This document shows, one piece after another, positions 8,062-17,100 of a stretch of 64,000 nt of DNA. The notes beneath the pieces are model-generated. The model saw only the letters and a program-made list of their open reading frames with translations. It was not told where the DNA came from and ran no database searches. The position numbers and the translations under genes were made by a program. Every line of letters starts with the position of its first letter. Position 1 is the first letter of the stretch. This DNA is from Nostoc sp. CENA543 (GTDB taxonomy: Bacteria > Cyanobacteriota > Cyanobacteriia > Cyanobacteriales > Nostocaceae). The DNA lies in contig NZ_CP023278.1 in assembly GCF_002896875.1 (NCBI RefSeq), forward strand, positions 6,640,501-6,704,500. Direction: 5' to 3'.

Positions 8062-9501
8062 CTACCCTAACAGTTTTCGGTAATTATCTAGTTGTCTAGT
8101 AATCTCCTTAATTAATTGCCCAAAATCAATATCCATACCGTTATTAATATCGGTCGGACTGTTAGCCAAACTATTCATTGAACCATCCCCATAATACTGA
8201 AATGTAGATTCAGCCTTGGGAGAGGCGGTTATTTGGTTGTGGCTCATAACGGAAACGGTGTTGACTTCCGATAGAGATGGGAAACTAAAATCAGGAGTTT
8301 GATTGAATGGGCTATTGCTGGGGAAGTTCTTGAAGAATTCATCCAACATCGGGCTTAAGTCAAAGCCAGAGTTGGGTGTTGAGGAATTGTTATTGTTACT
8401 GTTATTGCTATTGCCTGCTGTACCAGTAATAATTTGACGGATTTGGCTTTCAGTCAAATTTGGGTTAGCACTCAGCATCAAGGCGACTACACCAGCAACA
8501 TAGGGTGAAGCCATTGATGTCCCGCTATAACTGGCGTATTGATTCCCTGGAAGAGTAGAGTAAACGCTTTGGCCTGGGGCTGTGACATAAGCCAGTTCAT
8601 TACTACCCGCACGGTTAGAGAAGTCTGTTAAATTACCTGCTTGATTCACAGCCCCAACCGCAATTCCTGAGTTCTTCGCATAGCGCGCCGGGTAGCCGGG
8701 TGCTGAACCGCCATCATTACCGGAGGCCATGACGACAATTACTCCTTTACTGCTGGCATATTCAATGGCTGATTTGAGTGTCTGACTAGAAAAATCACCA
8801 CCCAAGCTGAGGTTAATGACATTTGCGCCATTATCTACAGCGTAGTAGATGCCGTTAGCGATCGCACTATAGGAACCAGAACCAGAACTATTTAACACCT
8901 TGATGGGCATAATTTTGGCATTGTAAGCCACGCCAGTCACGCCATAGCCATTATTTTCACCTGCAATAATTCCAGAAACATGAGTTCCATGTCCGTTATC
9001 ATCATAAGTTTCGTTATTGTTGCCATTAAAATTCCACCCCCGCACATCATCTACATAACCGTTACCGTCATCATCAATGCCATTGCCAGGAATTTCTTTA
9101 GTATTAGTCCAAATATTATTTTTTAAATCTTCGTGGTTGTAGTCCACACCAGTATCTATGACTGCCACCACAGTTCCACTACCTGTGTGTCCATTTTGCC
9201 AAACTTCTGGGGCTTTAATCATATCTAAACCCCAATTATTCCCTCCCGTATCAGCCACTTCATTGTAGGGATTTTGTCCAGCCGCTTGAGACACTGATTT
9301 AGAGGCATCAATTAAGCCATAACCATTCTTAGAACTGTAGTTACTAGTAGCACTAGCTTCTGTTGTTGAAACAGAACTACTGTGAGCATTAAATTGTGAA
9401 CTAGAGTAGTTTTCAGTGTTAAGAGTATTGGAAGAGGAGATGTAAGTGGAATCTTGCCCGTCAAAACAATTTGATTTAATACTGATATCATTATTGGGCA
9501 T
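8062..9501 (-). CDS. Subtilisin-like serine protease (peptidase S8)
   Basis: A 479-residue subtilase. The catalytic triad is intact: D116 in VAVIDTGVD, H171 in NGHGTHVSG and S329 in SGTSMASPY, with oxyanion N262 in ASGNDGG. A calcium-binding-like insert, GNGIDDDGNGYVDD, lies at 139-152 between Asp and His. Residues 1-80 are Ser/Thr/Asn-rich and precede the catalytic domain without a classical hydrophobic signal peptide, so any export route is unclear. The C-terminal about 110 residues are low-complexity Asn/Ser/Pro. It resembles cyanobacterial calcium-dependent proteases in general layout, but I do not equate it with prcA, which I recall as a larger protein. Monocistronic, with more than 1.2 kb of non-coding DNA upstream. 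Confidence 0.93.
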   Translation of the reverse strand: MPNNDISIKSNCFDGQDSTYISSSNTLNTENYSSSQFNAHSSSVSTTEASATSNYSSKNGYGLIDASKSVSQAAGQNPYNEVADTGGNNWGLDMIKAPEVWQNGHTGSGTVVAVIDTGVDYNHEDLKNNIWTNTKEIPGNGIDDDGNGYVDDVRGWNFNGNNNETYDDNGHGTHVSGIIAGENNGYGVTGVAYNAKIMPIKVLNSSGSGSYSAIANGIYYAVDNGANVINLSLGGDFSSQTLKSAIEYASSKGVIVVMASGNDGGSAPGYPARYAKNSGIAVGAVNQAGNLTDFSNRAGSNELAYVTAPGQSVYSTLPGNQYASYSGTSMASPYVAGVVALMLSANPNLTESQIRQIITGTAGNSNNSNNNNSSTPNSGFDLSPMLDEFFKNFPSNSPFNQTPDFSFPSLSEVNTVSVMSHNQITASPKAESTFQYYGDGSMNSLANSPTDINNGMDIDFGQLIKEITRQLDNYRKLLG

Positions 9502-9841
9502 TGGTAGTGTCTCCTCAAATAATCTAACTGTTTTTTGGCAGCATTAATTGTTAAAACTGACAGTGCAGTTTTTCAGGGACAAATTCGCCCTCCTAGCCCA
9601 TAATTACTATGAAATAAGTAAGTAAAATGACGTTAGTTTTACCAAATTAACTGCGATTATTTTTAATCATTTCTTATGTTTGCCTGTACTTCAAATATCA
9701 AGCCAAATCATTATTTAGACTAAGCAAGCATTTCAGGCTAAAGCTTGATGAGTTTGATGATGAATTTTCACAATTTCATTCATGAGAAAAAGTCAAAATT
9801 TCCTCATAAGGTCATTGCTAAATTTGAGTTTGTGTAGAGTG

Positions 9842-9958
9842 TTATAGCGTTTCCTAGTCTGCTGAGGTACAAATCTCTGCGGAACTCTGCGATTTACTCC
9901 GCGCTCCTCTGCGTTTCAAAATATTATCTGTACCTCACTTAACTGGGAACCGCTATAT
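9842..9958. mobile_element. MITE-like inverted-repeat element (~117 bp)
   Basis: The left end ttatagcgtttcctagt...gctgaggtac is an imperfect inverted copy of the right end gtacctcactt...gggaaccgctata. The centre reads like the common Nostoc intergenic motif with repeated CTCTGCG units. No coding capacity. Confidence 0.5.
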
Positions 9959-10084
9959 ACCAATTTTGTATAAAGATGAACATAACCAAACCATCTTGTA
10001 GTCACCCCTCGGCAAAGACTACTGTATACACACAAGTCTTATAAGGGAACACCAAAAAATAAATTATTCCAAATAAATAGCTTA

Positions 10085-10149
10085 GTAGGGTGCGTCAGTA
10101 TGACTAACCTCTTGGTATAGTTAGGTTTTCTCGCACTGACGCACCCTAC
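10085..10149. repeat. 65-bp element with perfect 15-bp inverted ends
   Basis: gtagggtgcgtcagt (10085-10099) is exactly complementary to 10135-10149, with a 35-bp spacer. The end motif TAGGGTGCGTCAG is a dispersed cyanobacterial repeat in my recollection. Probably a mini-element or fold-back repeat. Confidence 0.7.
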
Positions 10150-10495
10150 AGTTTAGATATTTTTTTATCTGGAATTCTGATAACTTTGTTCCACGTCGTT
10201 TTGATCTTCCCTAACGTCCCTTGAAAAAGTGGAGAACAAGAATCAAAATTTCACATAAAAGTATTTGAGTTATCAATAGCGATTTTTCTGGATTTTATCA
10301 ATAAAACCGATAAAAAAGGAAGATTGGCTATTTTTTGAGATATTTTAGCCAAACAAAACTTTTTGAGTGATTTACGTCAATTTAACTCTAGTACAATCAG
10401 AATTTCTATTTTCTGTGAAGAATTTACTGCATAAGTTGAAACATCTTACTGGTATTTATGATTAAAGCAAAAATTTACTATGTTGGTAGAAAAAT

Positions 10496-10606
10496 ATGAA
10501 TCCTACTGTCATCCAAACTTTTACCCCTACTGTATTAAACACTATTACTGGAGTGGCTAGAATTTTTGCAGTGATGGTACGCATTAGCAATAATGATCAC
10601 ACTTAA
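10496..10606 (+). CDS. Possible 36-residue small protein
   Basis: ATG-initiated frame of 36 codons reading MNPTVIQTFTPTVLNTITG and continuing with a short hydrophobic stretch (VARIFAVMV). No good ribosome-binding site is visible. It precedes the sigma-like gene by 124 bp. It could be a leader peptide or chance; low confidence. Confidence 0.2.
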   Translation: MNPTVIQTFTPTVLNTITGVARIFAVMVRISNNDHT

Positions 10607-10729
10607 GGGATAGAATGGGACAGCCTGTCTAGTTCAAAACAACAAAAATAAACCCCAGATAGAGATTTAAACAGATATCTGAGAATAAAATCTGCATAAA
10701 TACACAAATAACCTCAATTTAGCTGCATT

Positions 10730-12244
10730 ATGTTCAAAATGCTGCCATTTAGGTATTTAATTCAAGTATGTGAATCACAATCTCAGCCAATGCGAGGTGA
10801 AGCAGTAAATATGAATACTGCATCCATATCAAGGTACTGGACAATTTGGTGCATTAATCTGGCGAATCAACAGGTGGGGTATAAAAAGTGTGACGTGGCT
10901 TCAGCACGGGATTTTTTGCAGCAACGGGTTCAAAATTGCTCAAATGATGAGCTTCAATCTACTCTGTTGGGAAATTTTTACGCCGATAATTGGACGATAA
11001 ATGAGCTAATTAATCGTGGTTTAGCTGGGTTGTGTCTGCGATGTTATGTTTCCTATGGAATTCTGAAATCTTGTCAAAAGATTGATAATCTCTTTGGTGG
11101 AGAAAAATCTTTTAACTATCGGGATTTATTGCGATGTGTCCTAGATGATGATGGGGATAAATTATTGGTTTTGGATAGCGATCGCCAAACTCAATTTATC
11201 CTCAATGAAGATGGTGTAACTCACCCGGCAACTTATAAGTTATTTACAGTGGAAGTTTTACGCAAATTTAAGCATGACTCCCCAGCAAGAATGAGTCTAG
11301 ATAATTGGACTTACTTGCAAACTAAACAAAATCCCGAACTGCGAAATTTTCTATCAGAGTTTGGTTTTCAGCATCATAGCGATTGGTCTTTATTAAATCG
11401 AGTTAGACATAAACAAATAGCAATTTTAGCAGAGCGATCGCGCCAAATTGTGACGATATTTCATGCTGTCTATCGTCGAGATAGACGCAAACAACGAAAA
11501 ATAACAGTGGGAAAATGTCCAGACCCTACTAATTTTCAATTGCAGGAAATGTTGGAATTATTGCAGGAAAATTGCATCATTATCAACACTACAGAAGATT
11601 TGAAAAGCGAACTCAAACAAATAGCCACACAGTTACGACAGTATGACATCTGGAGTTACAGAGAACCCCTAGAAATTCCCGATTATGACACAGGTGGCTA
11701 CTCTCTGAGAAGAGATTTACCAACTGTTTGTTATGATATATCAAATTTAGAAAAACAGGAGATTGTAGAACTTGTATATAAAAGATTTCAAGAGATTTTA
11801 TCTGAGGCGATCGCCCAAGAAATTAGTCGCACAATTACTAAACTAAAAAGTAGTAAAAGTTATGCTCCTTTCGCTCACAAATACCTACCAGGATTAAAAC
11901 TTTATTATTGTGAATTTAAGTCTCTCAAAGATATTGCCCCTGTGTTAGAAATGACTAGTTGGGATCAAACAAGACGCATATTAAATCCTGGTGAACTCCT
12001 ATGCAAAGTACGTAAATTTACTGTACAAAAACTCCTCGAATGTATGTTAAAAGAGGCTGGTATTAGAGGCTTAACGGCTATTCCGCCAACACCTGAATAT
12101 CTGCAAACCTTAGCTGAACAAATCGAAAATTTTGTTGATGTAGAAGTTTTCACAGAAGCGGGAGAAGAAATTAGAGCAGGTAAAAATCGTTCCCTAGATA
12201 GTTTATATGCTCAAAAACTGCGGGATTATCTACTAACTAATTAG
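10730..12244 (+). CDS. Sigma-70-like putative regulatory protein (first gene of CHAT locus)
   Basis: A 504-residue soluble protein. The middle part (about 175-260) contains SLDNWTYLQTK, a helical segment with SDWSLLNRVRHKQ and a very basic YRRDRRKQRK. Near residues 395-440, LKDIAPVLEMTSWDQTRRIL followed by KVRKFTVQKLL reads like a region-4 type helix-turn-helix. The assignment to a divergent sigma-like family is tentative. Alternative starts are Met21 and Met28 (10811); the latter has GAGGTGA about 11 nt upstream. It is followed after 138 bp by a DUF1822 gene and then a CHAT-STAND-WD40 gene on the same strand, an association I recall from other cyanobacteria, which suggests a regulatory role for that locus. 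Confidence 0.55.
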   Translation: MFKMLPFRYLIQVCESQSQPMRGEAVNMNTASISRYWTIWCINLANQQVGYKKCDVASARDFLQQRVQNCSNDELQSTLLGNFYADNWTINELINRGLAGLCLRCYVSYGILKSCQKIDNLFGGEKSFNYRDLLRCVLDDDGDKLLVLDSDRQTQFILNEDGVTHPATYKLFTVEVLRKFKHDSPARMSLDNWTYLQTKQNPELRNFLSEFGFQHHSDWSLLNRVRHKQIAILAERSRQIVTIFHAVYRRDRRKQRKITVGKCPDPTNFQLQEMLELLQENCIIINTTEDLKSELKQIATQLRQYDIWSYREPLEIPDYDTGGYSLRRDLPTVCYDISNLEKQEIVELVYKRFQEILSEAIAQEISRTITKLKSSKSYAPFAHKYLPGLKLYYCEFKSLKDIAPVLEMTSWDQTRRILNPGELLCKVRKFTVQKLLECMLKEAGIRGLTAIPPTPEYLQTLAEQIENFVDVEVFTEAGEEIRAGKNRSLDSLYAQKLRDYLLTN

Positions 12245-12382
12245 CTAGGAATTATGCAGAATTTTTATTTTCTTATGTATTTTCTCTTTTCCTACATCAA
12301 AATGTCGTTAACTATACCAAAATAGCTAAACTCACCTAAATTTTAATCGCTGAGATATTGAATTTGATTCAAGGAATGACCG

Positions 12383-13429
12383 ATGATTAACACTCAAAAA
12401 AATCCCAATAAATTGAGATTAATAATGCCAGAGTTAATTTTGCTAGAACCAGAGCATTTTGAAACAGCAAAAAATATTACTTACCAAGTATTTGATGAAC
12501 TGCAACAGTGGCAAATATATTTAAATGCGCTGGCATCCTTGGGATTTATTCAATGGTTACAAGAATATTTCCCAGAACAGCAAATTTCCCAAACACAACC
12601 GAGTAACGATAACTGTAATTATATTCAGCTAGATAAATTCAAGCTTTGTTTGATTGCTACAGAAAATCTATTAGATGAATTGGTCAATATACCTGAGTAT
12701 ACTATTAATGAAGCAGAAACTACTGCTCATTTATATGTTGTAATTGAAGTTTTAGAGGAACAAGCAGAATTAATTATTAGAGGAATTTTACGCTACGATC
12801 AAATTACTGCATATATAAATATAAGCGGTATACATTCAAGCAATAATTACTATCAAATACCATTATCAGTATTTGATATAGAGCCAAATCATATTATCTT
12901 TTACTGCCGTTTTTTAGATGTGGATGCAATTCCCTTACCTGAATTAAAACTCTTCCATCCAAAGAATAATTTATCACAGTCTTTACAAACCAATAAAACT
13001 AAATTGAGTCAATGGTTGCAGGGAATTTTCCTAGATGAATGGCAATCAATTACAGCACTGGTTAACTCTGAGATGAGTTTAGCGTTAAATATTAGAAATA
13101 GTTCTGAAGGTGTGAAACGAGGTAAAATTATTAATCTAGGGATCAGCCTGGGTAATTATCATGTTGTCCTGTTGATTAGTATTCAAGAAGAGTCTGAAGA
13201 AAAAATCCGTGTATTAATTCAATTACATCCTAGTGGAGAAGCTAAGTTTCTCCGGCCTAATCTCAAACTTACTTTACTATCAAAATTAGGCAAATCACTG
13301 TGCGAAGTCACATCTAGAAGTCAAGATAATTATATCCAAGTTAATCCTTTTCATGGAGAGAAAGGCAAGCAGTTTAGTGTGGAAGTGAGCTTAGATAACA
13401 TCAAAATAAAAGAAGATTTTGAAATCTAG
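12383..13429 (+). CDS. DUF1822 family protein
   Basis: A 348-residue soluble protein matching my recollection of the cyanobacterial DUF1822 family: N-terminal PELILLEPEHFETAK, a W-rich helix with FIQWLQEYFPE, a two-strand region with VIEVLEEQAELIIRGILRYDQI, and a central SQWLQGIFLDEWQSI. The C-terminal half has beta-strand features, including VVLLISIQEESEEKIRVLIQLHPSGEAKFLRPNLKLTLL-like alternation. Biochemical function is unknown. Members often sit next to CHAT/CHASE2 signalling genes, as here. It lies between the sigma-like and CHAT genes on the plus strand, so an adaptor or regulator role in the same pathway is a fair inference. Confidence 0.75.
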   Translation: MINTQKNPNKLRLIMPELILLEPEHFETAKNITYQVFDELQQWQIYLNALASLGFIQWLQEYFPEQQISQTQPSNDNCNYIQLDKFKLCLIATENLLDELVNIPEYTINEAETTAHLYVVIEVLEEQAELIIRGILRYDQITAYINISGIHSSNNYYQIPLSVFDIEPNHIIFYCRFLDVDAIPLPELKLFHPKNNLSQSLQTNKTKLSQWLQGIFLDEWQSITALVNSEMSLALNIRNSSEGVKRGKIINLGISLGNYHVVLLISIQEESEEKIRVLIQLHPSGEAKFLRPNLKLTLLSKLGKSLCEVTSRSQDNYIQVNPFHGEKGKQFSVEVSLDNIKIKEDFEI

Positions 13430-14177
13430 AATGAGATTTATTTCTGTAATTGAGCGGTTGAAATATAAAAATATTTAAATCAATTAATTTAATTGAAAAA
13501 CAAATTCGACTGTAATTTTCTAATTTGCTCAAGATTTTTCAGTATTGCTAAACGCCGCGCTACCGCTAACAGAACTCTCTTGTCAGTAATATTAGATACA
13601 TTAATGCACCAAAATAATTAAAACAGTTACCAGTCCTCACAACTTATAAGCTGTTAGGCATTTAATTTACACATTGAGGCCGCAGAGGGGCAGGGGTCAG
13701 GCTGCAAGGGAGAGGGTTTACAGCTTTTGCCAACATGAAAATGACGCAAGTTAAATGACAATTAGCTTAGAGGGGATTTATTAAGGCCTCTACTTGGTGT
13801 GGTAAATAATACATACTAGTTTTCCCATACTCAATGCCCATACTCAATGCCCATTTTTAAGGCAAGTCTACTGTTCACTGTTAATTACCATTAGTAATTA
13901 GCAATACTAACTATAGTATTCCTATCTGATTTGTGATAACTCGCGGTGTCCAGATCCCCGACTTCTTTGAGAAGTCCGGGATCTTGTGTCTCATTAATAA
14001 TTTAGGACTTCTATATAATATTTCGCATTTATGCAAATATTCTTTCTAGGAAAATAAAATATCTATCAATCTTTGGCAATTCAAAGTATCATTTAAATAC
14101 AAAATCTAGCAATTATAGACAAAAAGCTATAAATTCAGTTGAGAAATAAAAATTGCTTTAATAGTCTCGATATAATA
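13430..14177. other. 748-bp intergenic region with repeats before CHAT gene
   Basis: No gene seen. It contains short GGGCAGG-like repeats near 13685-13725, repeated cccatactcaatg units near 13826-13855, and a 15-bp hairpin at 13952-13984. The length suggests that the CHAT gene has its own promoter rather than relying on read-through from the DUF1822 gene. Confidence 0.5.
13952..13984. repeat. Palindromic repeat (agatccccgacttct hairpin)
   Basis: Arms 13952-13966 and 13970-13984 pair with one mismatch around a 3-nt loop. This motif is a widespread intergenic palindrome in Nostoc-type genomes, from recollection. It could also terminate transcription ahead of the CHAT gene, though no T-run follows. 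Confidence 0.6.
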
Positions 14178-17100
14178 ATGAGCAAGACAGTTGTCATCAG
14201 TTTGGGTAACGGTGATTTGTACACGGGATTTCCCAGTGTGAAGGCGCAAATTTGGTCAGCAAGTCATCATGCACCAGAACAATGTTTAGGTAGCTTACCG
14301 GCTGCACCCAATTTGCGAGAACTATATATAAGTTGGCGAACAAATTATCATGCTTTATGTACTCGTCAAGCAATGCGTTCTCAAGATTGGGAAGAAGATG
14401 ACGAACTAGAAATAGAAGCAGGGGCTATTACTAATGTTTCCATCATAGATTTTGATGAATTATGTCAACAGTTGCAGTGTAATATTAATAGTTGGCTAAA
14501 ATCTACGGAATTTTTGACAATTGAACGCAGATTGCGATCGCAACTCCACCCAGCAGAAGAAATCCGCGTCATTTTAGAAACCAACGATGAAACTCTCCGC
14601 CCACTACCTTGGCATTGTTGGGAGTTTTTGCGAGATTATCCCAAAGCAGAGTTAGCACTTTCCCGCACAGAGTATCAACGAAGAGATACTACACACACTC
14701 CATACAATCGCCACAAAGTCAGAATATTAGCTATTTTGGGCAATAACCAAGGGATTGATTTTCAAAGAGAAACTGCATTTCTACAAAGCCTAGAAAACAT
14801 AGCAGAAGTCGTGCAGTTAAATCAACCCTCACGCCAAGAATGCAATAGGCAGCTTTGGGATACTGTAGGCTGGGATATCTTATTTTTTGCCGGTCATAGC
14901 CACAGCCAAGGTGACACAGGCATAGTTTACATTAATGACAAACCTACTAATAATAGTCTGACAATTCGGGAGTTAGAAGAAGCCCTCACCGCCGCCATTG
15001 ATAGAGGTTTAAAACTAGCTATTTTTAACTCTTGTGATGGACTAGGATTAGCCAATGCTTTGGGAAAACTGCATATTCCCCAAGTCATTGTCATGCGCGA
15101 ACCAGTCCCGAACTGCGTAGCCCAGGAATTCTTCCAAAACTTTCTCCAAGCCTTTGCTATCAAGCGTCAATCTTTATATCTAGCAGTACAAGAAGCGCGC
15201 AGGCAGTTACAAGGATTAGAAGATGATTTTCCCTGTGCTTCTTGGTTGCCTGTGATTTGTCAAAACCCGGCTGTAGAACCGCCGACTTGGTGGCAATTGG
15301 GCGGTATCCCGCCTTGTCCCTATCGGGGCTTATCTGCTTTCCGAGAACAAGACGCACATTTATTTTTTGGTAGGGAAGAGTTCACGGCTAATTTAGTCAG
15401 AACCGTGAAAAAAAAGCAGTTTGTGGCGGTAGTGGGGGCCAGTGGCAGTGGTAAGTCTAGTTTAGTATTTGCGGGGTTGATTCCCCAGTTGCGGCAAGAA
15501 CTGAATGGAAGATGGCAAATTATAGCTTTTCGTCCGGGAAAAAACCCCTTTGAAGCGTTAGCAATGGCGTTAGTGAATTTAGCTCAGGATTTTCCGGCTA
15601 TTTGCCTAGAGAGTATCTTGGGCTTACCAAAAGATAATAGCAATACTCGCTTACTAGAACTAGATTTAGCGATCGCACTGCAACAAAATCACCAATTACT
15701 CCCTAAAATTCTAGAACAGTTTGTACAGCAAGAATTTGGTACTCGCTTACTCCTGATTGCCGACCAATTTGAAGAACTTTATACCCTATCGCCAGAAGTC
15801 CAACGTCAGCCTTTTTTAGATTTATTACTCAATGCCTCTAGTTTTACACCTGCCTTTACCATCGTCTTAACCTTGCGGGCTGACTTTTACAGCTATGCCC
15901 TATCTTACCGTCCCTTTAGTGATGCCTTGCAAGGTGCAGTCCAGAACCTAGGGCCGATGAACCACAAAGAATTACGTCGGGTAATTGAACAGCCTGCAAA
16001 ACAAATGCGGGTAGGATTAGAAACAGGATTAACTAATCAATTAATTGCCGAAATAGACCAACAACCAGGAAGTTTACCATTATTAGAATTTGCCCTGACA
16101 CAACTTTGGGCAAAACAACAACATCGCCTACTCACACATCAAGCTTATCAAGCCATTGGTGGTGTCGAAGAAGCCTTAGCTAACCACGCCGAGGCTGTGT
16201 ATGCCCAGTTACTAGAAGCAGACAGACTCAGGGCGCAACAAATCTTTATTCAATTGGTACGTTTAGGTAATGAGACAGAAGCTACCCGCAGATTAGCAAA
16301 TCGTGAGGAAATTAAATCAGAAAACTGGGATTTAGTGACACATCTTGCTTCCTCGCGTCTAGTCGTCACCAACCGCAATGAGTCTACAGGAGAGGAAACA
16401 GTAGAAATTGTCCATGAAGCATTGATTAGAAACTGGGGTAGATTAGAACATTGGCTGTTGACGAATGGGGAATTTCTACGTTGGCGAGAACAATTGCGGA
16501 TTGCGATCGCCCAATGGGAAAATAGCAGCCATGATCAAGGAGCATTATTACGCGGTAAACCCTTAATAGATGCTCAAGAATGGCAAAAACAACGCTGTTG
16601 TGAACTCAATCCCAAAGAAATCCAGTTTATTGCCAAAAGCTTAGAACTCAGAGAACTAGAAGCCAAACAACAACAGCAACGACGTAAACTCCTGACTTTA
16701 TTTCTCACTGCTGGTTTAGTCGTTTCCCTCGGTCTAGCTATTTTCGCTTGGTGGCAAAGTCAAAAGGCGCGTAGTAGCGAAATTAAAGAAATCCATTCCT
16801 TAGCTGAAGCCTTAACTAATACCAATCAAGAATTAGATGGATTAATTGCCAGTATTAAAGCTGTCAAACGCGTCCAACACACCCAGGGAATTGATAGCAA
16901 CACTCGCACTCAAATCATCGAAACCCTACTACAAGCCATCTACTCTGTGCAAGAGAAAAACCGACTAGCAGAACATGAAGGGATGGTAGAAAGTGTGAGT
17001 TTTAGCCCTGATGGTCGGTTCATTGCGACAGCCAGCAGAGATAAAACCGTCAAAATTTGGGACTTAAACGGTAAACAACAATCCATCATGCTGCGAGAAG

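Larger units (their letters stand above)
9502..10729. other. 1.2-kb intergenic region with two inverted-repeat elements
   Basis: No clear gene in this stretch between the divergent subtilase and sigma-like genes. It holds a MITE-like element at 9842-9958, a 65-bp palindromic element at 10085-10149, and a possible 36-codon frame at 10496-10606. The promoters of both flanking genes should be here. Confidence 0.6.

Noticed and set aside
8062-9501. Naming the subtilase prcA
   Set aside because: Calcium-like insert is present, but length and low-complexity ends do not match what I recall of PrcA.
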